Source: Metasolibacillus meyeri
Lineage (GTDB): Bacteria; Bacillota; Bacilli; Bacillales_A; Planococcaceae
Assembly (NCBI RefSeq): GCF_003049505.1
Contig: NZ_PYWN01000083.1
Span: 18,041 to 82,040, forward strand
Direction: 5' to 3'
Length of the DNA stretch: 64,000 bases
Shown in pieces: positions 1-8,545 of the stretch. The stretch's first letter is position 1. Each line of letters starts with the position of its first letter. Both the position numbers and the translations under genes were made by a program. The notes beneath the pieces were generated by a model. The model ran no database searches and was not told where the DNA came from. It worked only from the letters and a program-made list of their open reading frames with translations.

Positions 1-1100
1 AAAAGGAACTAATACCCTTTTATGAAAAAACGGTCATTTTAATCGCTTCTAGATACTACGAAGAGATGAAACGACAGCTAGAGGCACTGGGGTATAGTGA
101 AAATATTCATATATTTGAAGTAGTAGATTTAAATCGCAATAGTGATTTTAATTTATCTGATGAGACATTTAACAAATATATGTACCTTGTTGAACAGGGA
201 ATAGAAGTGTATGAACGTTTAAAATACGAATTCCATACAGATTTGATTATGATGTCACCAGTAAAACCAAATGGGGATATTTATATTATTTGTTCATATT
301 TAAATCAGTACATAAAAGAAAAGTATAATGGCGCAAACTATGTTTTTACAGTAGTGGGAAAATCCTGTGAATTAACTGCTGGAATGTTCGATGTTGCTAA
401 TATCAAGTTAATTAGTGTGGAGGAAAATGATGCACTAGTAGCGCTAGCAAATTTTTATCCAGAGAAAATAAGGGTGTTGAATCCATATCATAACTATCAA
501 GAAATCTATCATTATCTTGATGGATATAGAGGACTAACATTTGTTGAAGAGATTAAACATGGCTTGCTTGGATTGAGTAAGGAGATACAGCCAGAGCTTC
601 CTAATGTATCAATTAGTGAAGAGCGTTTAGTGCAAATTTGTGAGCAGTATGGTGTAGTTAAAGGTAAGTCTGTAATTATTGCTCCATATGCTAACAGTAT
701 TCCATTAATTAAAGCTAATTTTTGGGAGGAGCTTGTTGCCTCTTTGAAAATGCTAGGTTTAAAAGTGTTTACAAACTGCGGCACACCTGAAGAGGATCCC
801 ATTCAAGGGTCTGAGCGGATTTTTTACGAATTTCATGAGGCTGTGGCAGTTAGCGAATTTGCCGGAACGATCATTTGTTATCGTAGTGGCTTTAGTGAAA
901 TTATTGCTACTAGTAAGTGTCGAAAAATTATTATTTATCCTAATCATATGAAAGGCTTCTCAACATTACGTGTTTTGTTTGGTATGGAGGATGCATTGTA
1001 CGAGCAGGAGAATTTGTATCAAATTACTAATACCTATACGTATCTAGAGGAACTATTGCAAGAGGTGTTGAAGTGTGTTGAGGAAGTCAGTGATTACTGA
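1..1100 (+). CDS. GT-B-like glycosyltransferase, 5'-truncated by window edge
   Basis: The reading frame is open from base 3, so the ATG at 66 is internal and the true start lies outside the window. The visible N-terminus reads VILIASRYYEEMKRQLEALG, a Rossmann-type start. The C-terminal half (from about VVKGKSVIIAPYANSIPLI) has the look of a GT9/heptosyltransferase-like GT-B donor domain: a beta-strand ending APYAN, then CGTPEE, then a glycine/serine-rich CYRSGFSEIIA loop before IIIYPN. I infer a sugar transferase of the flagellin-glycosylation island that follows. A strong terminator at 1261-1314 ends its transcript, so it belongs to an upstream operon. Substrate and acceptor cannot be read from sequence. 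The family call is moderate; a role in glycan transfer rests mainly on context. Confidence 0.55.
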   Translation, partial: KELIPFYEKTVILIASRYYEEMKRQLEALGYSENIHIFEVVDLNRNSDFNLSDETFNKYMYLVEQGIEVYERLKYEFHTDLIMMSPVKPNGDIYIICSYLNQYIKEKYNGANYVFTVVGKSCELTAGMFDVANIKLISVEENDALVALANFYPEKIRVLNPYHNYQEIYHYLDGYRGLTFVEEIKHGLLGLSKEIQPELPNVSISEERLVQICEQYGVVKGKSVIIAPYANSIPLIKANFWEELVASLKMLGLKVFTNCGTPEEDPIQGSERIFYEFHEAVAVSEFAGTIICYRSGFSEIIATSKCRKIIIYPNHMKGFSTLRVLFGMEDALYEQENLYQITNTYTYLEELLQEVLKCVEEVSDY

Positions 1101-1260
1101 ATACGGCAGACATCATTTAGACAAGCTTATTACTTTTAATAAAGGTAATAGTACTGTTTTAAATGACTGTATACAAAAAAGTAGCACAAGTATGAGTTAA
1201 GGAAGTATTCAATTGAATTTCATTCGATGCATAAAAATTTGTTAAGGTACTTATAGAAGG

Positions 1261-1314
1261 AATAAGACAACCTGCTTAGCTGGAGCTAAATCTAAGTAGG
1301 TTGTCTTATTTTGA
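1261..1314 (+). terminator. Rho-independent terminator after the glycosyltransferase gene
   Basis: AATAAGACAACCTGCTTAG (1261-1279) pairs with CTAAGTAGGTTGTCTTATT (1292-1310), a near-perfect 19-bp stem followed by TTTG. It separates the partial upstream gene from the operon starting at 1480. The rest of the 1101-1479 gap holds a TATAAT-like hexamer at 1383-1388 with no good -35 box, and no gene. Confidence 0.8.
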
Positions 1315-1479
1315 TAATATAGAAGATAGGTTATGTCACCTACTGAAAATTCAAAGTAAATGTATACATAAAATAAGTAGTGTATAATTAAAGGATAAGA
1401 ATAATAGGTTAGAGAGCATATTTGGCGTATTTAAGAGAATTTAGATATACTTCAATCTTTGAAAAGAGGGGCAAAGTGA

Positions 1480-2208
1480 GTGAAAACAATTATGATTACA
1501 GGTGCAACACGCGGAATCGGCTATGCAACAGCGAAACAAGCAGCTATGCAACAATGGACAGTCATATTAAATGGTCGTGGTGAAGCACGTCTCGCAGAAG
1601 TTAAAGAAGAATTGGAGAAATATGGTGCAACAATTCATACATTAAGCTATGATGTGTGCGATATAGATGCGATTAAAAAAGCATTTATGTGGATTAAAAA
1701 GAATGTAGGGCAACTTGATGCTATAGTGAATAATGCGGGTATTTTAGATGATGCCCTACTTGGAATGGTAAATGAGAAGCAAATGACCCAGACATTGGCT
1801 ATTAATACAGAGGCAGTAATTTATCACATGCAGTATGCGTCTCGTTTAATGATGAAACAAAAATCAGGCTCTATTGTCAATGTCAGTTCGATTATTGGAC
1901 GGGTTGGTAATGCAGGGCAAACTGTGTATGGGGCGAGTAAGGCGGCTGTAATCGGAGCAACTTATTCGGCGGCAAAGGAGTTGGCACCGTACAATATTCG
2001 CGTTAATGCAGTAGCGCCAGGCTTTATTGCGACGGATATGACACAGCAGTTATCAGAGGAGAAGTTTGAGCAGCGCCTGTCAGAAATTAAAATGGGGCGT
2101 ATTGGGCAACCTGAGGAAGTTGCGAATGCTATATTATTTTTAGCTTCAGACTTAGCTTCGTATGTTACAGGGCAAATAATCGGTGTTGATGGAGGCATGG
2201 TGATTTAG
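1480..2208 (+). CDS. FabG-like short-chain dehydrogenase/reductase
   Basis: 242-aa classical SDR. The TGATRGIG cofactor loop is at residues 7-14, NNAG at about 85-88, catalytic Ser in NVSSIIG, the YGASK active-site Tyr/Lys at about 150-154, and the family C-terminus ends in GQIIGVDGGM. The GTG start at 1480 follows GAGGGG with normal spacing. The closest functional class is 3-oxoacyl-ACP reductase, an NAD(P)H-dependent reduction of a beta-keto group. It is the first gene of the island operon and lies two genes before a dedicated acyl carrier protein. I therefore infer that it makes a 3-hydroxyacyl-ACP (for example 3-hydroxybutyryl) for N-acylating the amino sugar, rather than serving bulk fatty-acid synthesis. 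Direct action on a keto-sugar is the alternative. Confidence 0.8.
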   Translation: MKTIMITGATRGIGYATAKQAAMQQWTVILNGRGEARLAEVKEELEKYGATIHTLSYDVCDIDAIKKAFMWIKKNVGQLDAIVNNAGILDDALLGMVNEKQMTQTLAINTEAVIYHMQYASRLMMKQKSGSIVNVSSIIGRVGNAGQTVYGASKAAVIGATYSAAKELAPYNIRVNAVAPGFIATDMTQQLSEEKFEQRLSEIKMGRIGQPEEVANAILFLASDLASYVTGQIIGVDGGMVI

Positions 2209-2243
2209 CCATACTTTTTTCAAGTAGGTGAGGAGTGAGGACA

Positions 2244-2783
2244 ATGATTATCTTTCGAAAGCTAGAGGAACGTGATTTGACACAGGTATTAGAATGGCGT
2301 ACAAGTGAGCATGTGACACAATATATGTATACGGATATTGAAAAAGATTTAGCTACCCAGTATGTATGGTTTGAAAAAATATCAAATGATGATACACAGT
2401 ATTATTGGATTATTGAAGTGAAAGGGGCGCCTATTGGTCTTATTTCCTTGAATCAAATTGACCGAAAAAATAAGAAAGCAACTTTTGCTTATTATATTGG
2501 GGACTTGAGCTATTCGATTATTGCGGGGCGTATTCATCCATATTTATATAATTTTGTTTTCTTTGAGTTAGGATTGAACAAATTGTATGCTGAAGTGATG
2601 GAAGGTAATGATGGGATGATGAAAATGCATTTACATTACGGTTTTACGCATATTGCAACATTTAAAGAGCACATATATAAGTATGATAAATTTTATAATG
2701 TTGAATATTTTGAGCTTATGGAAGATCATTGGAAAGACAATTGTGCTAAGTTTCATAAATTTAGAGCAGATTTTGTATTATAA
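2244..2783 (+). CDS. pseH: GNAT N-acyltransferase, PseH-like
   Basis: GNAT-fold protein of 179 aa with the RimJ/PseH layout: FRKLEERDLTQVLEWR at the N-terminus, the GLISLNQID strand, and NKLYAEVMEGN before the acyl-CoA/ACP binding helix. PseH transfers an acyl group (acetyl in Campylobacter and Helicobacter) to N-4 of UDP-4-amino-4,6-dideoxy-beta-L-AltNAc, step 3 of pseudaminic acid synthesis. I choose ATG 2244 over the longer GTG at 2235 because AGGAG at 2231-2235 lies 8 nt before it. The next gene is an acyl carrier protein, so the donor here may be an acyl-ACP rather than acetyl-CoA; that is inference. The role is supported by pseC, pseF, pseG and pseI in the same run. Confidence 0.75.
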   Translation: MIIFRKLEERDLTQVLEWRTSEHVTQYMYTDIEKDLATQYVWFEKISNDDTQYYWIIEVKGAPIGLISLNQIDRKNKKATFAYYIGDLSYSIIAGRIHPYLYNFVFFELGLNKLYAEVMEGNDGMMKMHLHYGFTHIATFKEHIYKYDKFYNVEYFELMEDHWKDNCAKFHKFRADFVL

Positions 2784-2840
2784 TAAATACTGAATTAACC
2801 GATATATTTTATAAATACATATATTTAGGCAGGGATTAAC

Positions 2841-3080
2841 ATGACAAACGAACAAAAATTACGCGTAATTTTCGCAGAGAGCTTAGGAATTGATGAGGGT
2901 CAAATAACTGACGAATTAACATATAATTCGATTCCAGAGTGGGATTCTATCGCACATATGGCACTAGTTTCTGAAATTGACGATCAATTTGATACGATGC
3001 TTGATACAGATGATGTACTTGATATGAGTACATTTGCAAAGGCAAAGGAAATTTTAACGAAATATGATGTAGAGTTTTAG
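2841..3080 (+). CDS. Dedicated acyl carrier protein
   Basis: 79-aa acidic helical protein with the phosphopantetheine attachment motif WDSIAHM (Ser at about residue 36) and the usual helix II that follows it. It would be activated by a holo-ACP synthase encoded elsewhere and carry an acyl thioester. It is not the housekeeping acpP: it lies between a PseH-like acyltransferase and an acyl ligase, and the sequence around the serine (PEWDSIAHM rather than DSLDTVE) is that of specialised, polyketide/NRPS-type carriers. It probably shuttles the acyl group made by the neighbouring ligase, LuxE, LuxC and SDR proteins. A terminator-like hairpin follows immediately. Confidence 0.85.
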   Translation: MTNEQKLRVIFAESLGIDEGQITDELTYNSIPEWDSIAHMALVSEIDDQFDTMLDTDDVLDMSTFAKAKEILTKYDVEF

Positions 3081-3148
3081 TAAAAAGGCTTGTGATTCTT
3101 TAAGAATTACAAGCTTTTTGTCTATTGAAAGCACATTTACAGTATAAT
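3081..3148 (+). terminator. Intra-island terminator and possible promoter
   Basis: AAAAAGGCTTGT and ACAAGCTTTTT form a hairpin with a T-run (3082-3119) right after the acp stop codon. A TATAAT at 3143-3148 with a weak TTGTCT about 19 nt upstream could restart transcription. The island may therefore be two transcripts, or the hairpin may tune the amount of message for downstream genes. Confidence 0.6.
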
Positions 3149-3220
3149 TGATAAGAAAATATAAATAGTATGACTTTTGTGATAGATAAAAATATGTAAT
3201 CTTTTAAGGGTGTGACGTAC

Positions 3221-4555
3221 ATGACTTTTTTCAATTTAGAAAATCATAACTTAGCAATTATAACAACACAACAAAAATATCATTACAATGAAATCCCATC
3301 AATTGAATTTATTCACTCAAAAAAGCAACTCATCTTAATTTTATGTCAAAATACGATTGATGTTTTGACTGCTTATGTTTCAGGGTTGAACAGTGGTCAT
3401 TCAGTGATGCTACTTTCAGCGGATATTAATTCTGAATTATTAAATGATATTGTTAACAAATATAAACCGTATTGGATTGTGGGCTTGGAGAGGTATGAAG
3501 GCTATACATCCAATTTTAATAAATTAGTAAGAGAAATTGAGATTAATGTAGAAATTCATTCAGATTTAGCAATACTTTTAAGTACATCTGGTACAACAGG
3601 CAGTCAAAAATTTGTACGCTTATCCTACAGCAATATTCGTGCAAATGCGCAATCTATCATTGAGTATTTAGAAATTAGCGAACAAGAATGTGCAGTGATG
3701 AACTTGCCGCTTTCATATTCGTATGGTATGTCAATAGTTAATAGTCATTTGCTAGCAGGAGCATCGATTTTATTAACTGATATGAGTGTAATGGAAAAGC
3801 CGTTTTGGGAGCTTGTGAAGGAGCATAAGGCGACATCTCTTGCAGGTGTGCCTTTTACTTATCAAATGTTACATCGTGTTGGCTTTATGAAAATGGATTT
3901 GCCTCATTTAAAGGTGCTGACACAGGCTGGTGGGCGTTTGAATGAAAAGTTTGTACAAGCATTTGGTGAATACGCCAAAGAGCATAGTAAACGATTTTAC
4001 ATTATGTATGGACAGACAGAGGCAGCGCCAAGAATGAGCTATATTCCTTATGATAAGGTGCTTGAAAAGTCAGGAACAATCGGTATCGCAATTCCTGCTG
4101 GGCAGCTTTCAGTTGAAGGCGAATTGAATGAATTAGTTTATCGTGGAGCCAATGTCATGATGGGCTATGCAGAATGTTTAGCGGATTTGGCAAAGGGGGA
4201 TGAAATGCAGGGTGTCCTTCATACAGGTGATACTGCAACAGTCGATGAAGAGGGGTATTTCACCATCACAGGGCGCATTAAACGTTTTATCAAGTTATTT
4301 GGACTTCGTATTAATTTAGATGAAGTTGAGAAAAAATTGGAAGAAGCCTTTCATATTCCTTTAGCTTGCACGGGTTCTGACGATAAATTAATTGTAGCCA
4401 TTGAACAGGAAAGTGCAATGCAGCATGTAAAGGAAGCGATTGAAAGCCTGTATAAGCTACATAAAACGGCGTATAAAGTCGTTTTATTGGATGCTATTCC
4501 TCGCTTTGCTAATGGCAAAACAGATTATACAACATTGAAGGAGCGCTGTTTATGA
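3221..4555 (+). CDS. AMP-forming acyl ligase (ANL superfamily)
   Basis: ANL-family adenylating enzyme. The P-loop LLSTSGTTGSQKF is at about residue 120, the YGQTEA motif at about 263, and HTGDTATVDEEGYFTITGR gives the hinge Asp/Arg. A short C-terminal domain ends NGKTDYTTLKE, with the expected catalytic lysine in the GK pair. It activates a carboxylic acid as acyl-AMP and transfers it to a thiol, most likely the pantetheine of the adjacent acyl carrier protein. ATG 3221 is preferred to GTG 3212 because AAGGG lies 9 nt upstream. The stop overlaps the next start (ATGA), so it is translationally coupled to the LuxE-like gene. The acyl chain cannot be predicted. Confidence 0.8.
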   Translation: MTFFNLENHNLAIITTQQKYHYNEIPSIEFIHSKKQLILILCQNTIDVLTAYVSGLNSGHSVMLLSADINSELLNDIVNKYKPYWIVGLERYEGYTSNFNKLVREIEINVEIHSDLAILLSTSGTTGSQKFVRLSYSNIRANAQSIIEYLEISEQECAVMNLPLSYSYGMSIVNSHLLAGASILLTDMSVMEKPFWELVKEHKATSLAGVPFTYQMLHRVGFMKMDLPHLKVLTQAGGRLNEKFVQAFGEYAKEHSKRFYIMYGQTEAAPRMSYIPYDKVLEKSGTIGIAIPAGQLSVEGELNELVYRGANVMMGYAECLADLAKGDEMQGVLHTGDTATVDEEGYFTITGRIKRFIKLFGLRINLDEVEKKLEEAFHIPLACTGSDDKLIVAIEQESAMQHVKEAIESLYKLHKTAYKVVLLDAIPRFANGKTDYTTLKERCL

Positions 4556-5613
4556 CAGTTCCATATCATTTAACACAGATTGAAAAAGAGCAGCTGCTGC
4601 TTTCAAAATTAAATGAATTAACAGTATGGCATATGGCAAATTGTGAGCCATATCAAAGAATGCTAGAAAAAAGCAATACGCAAGTAATGGCGCACAATAT
4701 AGAAGAAGTGCCTTATCTACCTGTGCAATTATTTAAGCTGATGGATTTAAAATCAATTTCACAGGAAGATGTCGTAAAGGTTTTAACATCTAGTGGAACG
4801 ACAGGTCAGCAGGTATCGAAAATTTATTTAGATAAGGAAACATCTGTTACACAAACAAAGACGTTAGTAGAAGTAATGAAGCCTATTTTAGGCGGCAAAC
4901 GTCTACCCATGATTATTTTAGATACGAAATCGGTGTTAAAGGATCGAAAATTATTTAGTGCACGTGGAGCTGGTATTTTGGGCTTTTCGAATTTTGGGCG
5001 CAAGCATTTTTACGCGTTAAACGACGATATGACGCTGGATATCGAAGGCTTACAGGAGTATTTAAAGGAATATAAGGGGCAGCGCATTTTATTATTCGGT
5101 TTTACGTTTATGGTTTGGCAATATGTTTATAAGGAAGTCCATGATAAAGGGATTGAGCTTAATTTTGCTGATAGTGTACTGATTCATGGTGGTGGCTGGA
5201 AAAAATTGAAGGATGAGGCAGTTGATGCGCAAACATTTAATCGTTTGTTAAAGGAGCAACTTGGAATCCAAAAGGTACATAACTACTATGGGATGGTGGA
5301 GCAAGTTGGTTCCATTTTTGTGGAATGCAGCGAGGGATATTTACATGCACCAAGCTATGCGGATGTGATTATTCGTGATGCCATTACATTTGAACCAGTA
5401 GAGGTTGGGGAGCAAGGACTTATTCAAGTAGTGAGTGAGCTACCTAAAAGCTATCCAGGTCATGCTTTGCTAACAGAGGATTTAGGAACGATTCATGGCA
5501 TTGATAATTGTCAATGTGGCTGGAAAGGGAAGTATTTTTCCGTGGCAGGGCGTATTCCAAAGGCAGAGTTGCGTGGCTGTAGCGATACGTTTCAAGGAGG
5601 TGGGCAAGGGTGA
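4552..5613 (+). CDS. LuxE-like acyl-protein synthetase
   Basis: 353-aa member of the LuxE/acyl-protein synthetase family. LTSSGTTGQQ (about residues 79-87) is the nucleotide-binding loop, FGFTFMVWQYVY and ADSVLIHGGGWKKL are typical LuxE segments, and YYGMVEQVGSIF is the adenylation A5-like motif. In bioluminescent bacteria LuxE activates a fatty acid as acyl-AMP and passes it to LuxC for reduction to aldehyde. No luciferase genes (luxAB) are present here. The gene overlaps both neighbours by 4 bp (ATGA before, GTGA after) and is directly followed by luxC, so the two very likely form a complex as in the Lux reductase. Its purpose in a sugar pathway is unknown. Confidence 0.8.
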   Translation: MTVPYHLTQIEKEQLLLSKLNELTVWHMANCEPYQRMLEKSNTQVMAHNIEEVPYLPVQLFKLMDLKSISQEDVVKVLTSSGTTGQQVSKIYLDKETSVTQTKTLVEVMKPILGGKRLPMIILDTKSVLKDRKLFSARGAGILGFSNFGRKHFYALNDDMTLDIEGLQEYLKEYKGQRILLFGFTFMVWQYVYKEVHDKGIELNFADSVLIHGGGWKKLKDEAVDAQTFNRLLKEQLGIQKVHNYYGMVEQVGSIFVECSEGYLHAPSYADVIIRDAITFEPVEVGEQGLIQVVSELPKSYPGHALLTEDLGTIHGIDNCQCGWKGKYFSVAGRIPKAELRGCSDTFQGGGQG

Positions 5614-6806
5614 AGCTATTTTGGCCAACGAATCAATCGTTTGATAAAGCACTAATAGATTTGGGACAAACCAAAACAAACTCCCCATTTACTGAAGTGG
5701 TGATTGCATTTACGCAAGCGTTGTCAAAGCGTTTTGTACGTATACGTCAACAGCCAGAAATCGTCGCATTAGGCTATTGGTTACGTAAGGCAAATATAAA
5801 GCAGATGCAGGAAGAATTTGAGAAGCAACATGAAGGTTCATTTGTACGTGCTAGAGGAACGGTATTTCATATTGCACCATCGAATGTGGATACGATTTTT
5901 GTTTATTCATGGATGCTTTCAATGCTTGCAGGTAATCGCAATATTTTACGGATTTCCAGCAAGGAGCAGAATGGTTTGAATACGCTTTTGCAAGTTATTT
6001 TAGAGGAGCTTGTAAAGCCAGAATTCGACACAATTGCTAGGCAGACACTTATTTGTACATACGGACATGAAGAAAAGGCGACAGAGCAAATTAGCCTGTT
6101 ATGTCATACGCGTGTTATTTGGGGAGGGGATGCTACAGTAGCAGCAATTCGTCATGTACCTTTAGCTCCTTTAGCAAACGAATTAGCTTTTCCAGATCGC
6201 TTTTCATTGGCGGCATTGAATAGTGATGAAGTAGCCTCCTTAGATGAAGAGGAGTTAGCTGTATTAGCAGGGCAATTTTATAATGATGTATTTTGGTTTG
6301 ATCAAATGGCATGCTCGTCCCCGCGTTTAGTGATTTGGACAGGTAAACAGCAAGAAAAGGCAAAGGTACTTTTTTGGTCTGCGCTTGATAAAGTAATTGA
6401 AAGTAAGCATTATGAGCTATTTGCAGCAACACAAGTATTGAAATATACAACAGCGTTTCAGCTTGCAGCAGAGGAGCAAGTAAGCCGTATAAGCAGTGAT
6501 ATTTATTATTCGCGTGTACAATTCAAGCATGTTGAGCCGAATGTACGTGAAGTGCATTGTGGTGGCGGTTTATTTTATGAGTACGATGTAGTGAATTTTA
6601 TTAATGCAAGTCAAATGATTTGTGATAAAGATCAGACGCTTGCTTATTTTGGTATAGAGCGTCAGCAGCTACAAGCATTTATTGAAGCTATCCCTTCACG
6701 TGGATTAGATCGTATTGTGCCAATTGGAAAGGCGCTTGATTTTGAGGGGATATGGGATGGACAAAGCTTTTTAACTTCGTTTACGAGGGAAGTGGTGTTG
6801 AAATGA
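5610..6806 (+). CDS. LuxC-like acyl (fatty) reductase
   Basis: 398-aa aldehyde-dehydrogenase-fold protein of the LuxC family. GTVFHIAPSNVDTIF (about 83-97) is the signature N-terminal segment, WGGDATVAAIR the Rossmann part, and FWFDQMACSSPRLV contains the candidate acyl-accepting Cys235. LuxC takes acyl groups from LuxE (or acyl-CoA/ACP) and reduces them with NADPH to aldehydes. GTG 5610 is preceded by AAGGAGGTG at ideal spacing and overlaps the luxE stop. The end overlaps pseF (ATGA at 6803-6806), which ties aldehyde formation to the sugar operon. An activated acyl or aldehyde for decorating the sugar or protein is the simplest inference. Confidence 0.8.
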   Translation: MKLFWPTNQSFDKALIDLGQTKTNSPFTEVVIAFTQALSKRFVRIRQQPEIVALGYWLRKANIKQMQEEFEKQHEGSFVRARGTVFHIAPSNVDTIFVYSWMLSMLAGNRNILRISSKEQNGLNTLLQVILEELVKPEFDTIARQTLICTYGHEEKATEQISLLCHTRVIWGGDATVAAIRHVPLAPLANELAFPDRFSLAALNSDEVASLDEEELAVLAGQFYNDVFWFDQMACSSPRLVIWTGKQQEKAKVLFWSALDKVIESKHYELFAATQVLKYTTAFQLAAEEQVSRISSDIYYSRVQFKHVEPNVREVHCGGGLFYEYDVVNFINASQMICDKDQTLAYFGIERQQLQAFIEAIPSRGLDRIVPIGKALDFEGIWDGQSFLTSFTREVVLK

Positions 6807-7525
6807 AAACAATCGCAATCATTCAAGCAAGAATGGGTTCTTCCCGTTTGCCAGGGAAAATTTTAAAGCCTCTACATAACGTTGATGTGTTAACATATGA
6901 TATCGTTCGTTGTCGCGCTATCAAAGGTGTAACAGAAGTCATTGTAGCAACGAGTACATTGCCACAAGATGATGCAATTGCTAAATGGTGTGAAGAGCAT
7001 GAGGTAGCCTATTACCGTGGTTCTGAGGATGATGTATTAGATCGTTATGTACAGTGCGCAAAATTGTATGAGCCTGACTATGTCATGCGTATTACATCAG
7101 ATTGTCCTTTTGTTGATTATGAGATGGCGAATGAGATGGTGCAACTAATGAAGCAAGAAAAAAAGGATATTGTCTTGCTAGATGGTGAACTACCACGTGG
7201 ATTAGCAGTTGAAATTATTTCCTATAAGTCACTTTTACATATCCATGAGGTAGGCCAAGAATCACGTCATCGTGAACATGTGACCTATTATGCATATGAA
7301 TTTAAAGAGCAGTTTCAGACAATAAAGTATGAAGTGCCAGCAAATAGACAAGCATCAGAGCTACGTATTACGCTTGATACAGAAGAAGATTATAAGTTAA
7401 TCAGAACCATTGCAGAGCATTTTCAAAATCCGCTAGTATCAAGTGTTGATGTCATTCAATATTTAACGAATAATCCGGAAATAGCGAAAATAAATGCTCA
7501 TATTGAGCAGAAACCGGTGATTTAA
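6803..7525 (+). CDS. pseF: CMP-pseudaminic acid cytidylyltransferase
   Basis: Nucleotidyltransferase of the SpsF/PseF/NeuA type. The N-terminus IAIIQARMGSSRLPGK carries the CTP-binding signature, ITSDCPFVD binds metal, and DTEEDYKLIR lies near the C-terminus. It activates the nonulosonic acid as its CMP derivative, the donor for flagellin glycosylation. The ATG at 6803 is chosen because it overlaps luxC as ATGA and starts directly before the conserved motif; a longer frame from 6752 adds 17 residues unlike the family. It abuts pseG with no gap. SpsF of spore-coat polysaccharide synthesis is the near homologue, but context favours PseF. Confidence 0.8.
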   Translation: MKTIAIIQARMGSSRLPGKILKPLHNVDVLTYDIVRCRAIKGVTEVIVATSTLPQDDAIAKWCEEHEVAYYRGSEDDVLDRYVQCAKLYEPDYVMRITSDCPFVDYEMANEMVQLMKQEKKDIVLLDGELPRGLAVEIISYKSLLHIHEVGQESRHREHVTYYAYEFKEQFQTIKYEVPANRQASELRITLDTEEDYKLIRTIAEHFQNPLVSSVDVIQYLTNNPEIAKINAHIEQKPVI

Positions 7526-8488
7526 ATGAATGTCATTATCCGAGCGGATGCCTCTGTTGCAATTGGCAGTGGTCATGTTATGCGCTGCTTGACGATTGCT
7601 AAAAATCTCCGAAAACAGGGGTGTCAGGTATCTTTTTGGATGGAGCCTCTAAAGGGAAATTTAATTGATTTCGTTGCTAATGAGGGTTTTAACAATATTA
7701 CATCAGCACAGCAGGCAAATTTATATATAATTGACCACTATCAATTAAGTAAAGAGTGGGAGCAAGCTATTCGACCATATACGAAAGAAATAGTAGTGAT
7801 AGATGATTTAGCGCGAGAACATGATTGCGATTTACTATTAGATCAAAATGTCATCCCACAGTTTGCAACGCGCTATGAGGGGAAAGTGCCAGCACATTGT
7901 ATTACGTTGCTTGGACCTAAATATTTAATTATGCGTGAGGAATTTTTACAACAACGTCAGCAATTAAGACAGCGAGATACTAATATTCATCGACTACTTG
8001 TTTTTATGGGGGGGAGTGACCCAACAAATGAAACGATGAAAATTTTACAGGCATTAGAAAGTTTTTCCTTTGTGCGTATTGACATCGTTGTAGGCAATAG
8101 TAATCCGATGAAAGAGCAAATTGAGCAAATTTGTAGGGAGCGAAATTACTATTTCCATTGTCAAATAGACTATATGGCGCAATTAATGCAGCTGGCGGAC
8201 TTTGCCATTGGTGCTGGTGGCGGTACACTTTGGGAGCGCTGTTATGTAGGGCTTCCTTCAAGTTCGACAATTATTGCCGATAATCAAAGAGAGACGACTA
8301 CTTATGCAGATTCGTTGGGTGTCACCATTAATTTAGGCTGGCATGAGCAAGTAACAATTGAAACATATTGGCAGTTATTATCTGATTTAAAAATAGATAG
8401 TATGAGCAGCAAAGGGTTAGAGCTGACAGCAAATCAGAAACCAAATGCTTGGTTGCATGAGGTTTTAGAGTTGATTCAATTAAATTAA
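7526..8488 (+). CDS. pseG: UDP-2,4-diacetamido-2,4,6-trideoxy-beta-L-altropyranose hydrolase
   Basis: 320-aa GT-B-fold hydrolase. The N-terminal motif SGHVMRCLTIAKNL contains the catalytic His of PseG, VFMGGSDPTN marks the start of the C-terminal domain, and GAGGGTLWERCYVGLPSS is the UDP-binding loop. PseG removes UDP from the fully acylated sugar, giving the 6-deoxy-AltdiNAc hexose that PseI condenses with PEP. It starts directly after the pseF stop codon, a coupled arrangement. If PseH uses an unusual acyl donor, this enzyme must accept the altered N-4 substituent. The assignment is firm because of the combined motif set and the neighbouring pseI and pseF. Confidence 0.85.
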   Translation: MNVIIRADASVAIGSGHVMRCLTIAKNLRKQGCQVSFWMEPLKGNLIDFVANEGFNNITSAQQANLYIIDHYQLSKEWEQAIRPYTKEIVVIDDLAREHDCDLLLDQNVIPQFATRYEGKVPAHCITLLGPKYLIMREEFLQQRQQLRQRDTNIHRLLVFMGGSDPTNETMKILQALESFSFVRIDIVVGNSNPMKEQIEQICRERNYYFHCQIDYMAQLMQLADFAIGAGGGTLWERCYVGLPSSSTIIADNQRETTTYADSLGVTINLGWHEQVTIETYWQLLSDLKIDSMSSKGLELTANQKPNAWLHEVLELIQLN

Positions 8489-8545
8489 GTTTTCAAGTCA
8501 TATTTTGACGTAGATTAAGTACTGTTTTTATAGAGGGGGGAATAG

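Noticed and set aside
66..68. ATG at 66 as the start of the first gene
   Set aside because: The frame stays open to base 3 and encodes a conserved Rossmann-type segment before this ATG; it is internal and the gene is truncated by the window.
4552..6806. Bioluminescence (lux) operon
   Set aside because: LuxE- and LuxC-like genes are present, but no luxA, luxB or luxD homologue; the context is pseudaminic acid synthesis.
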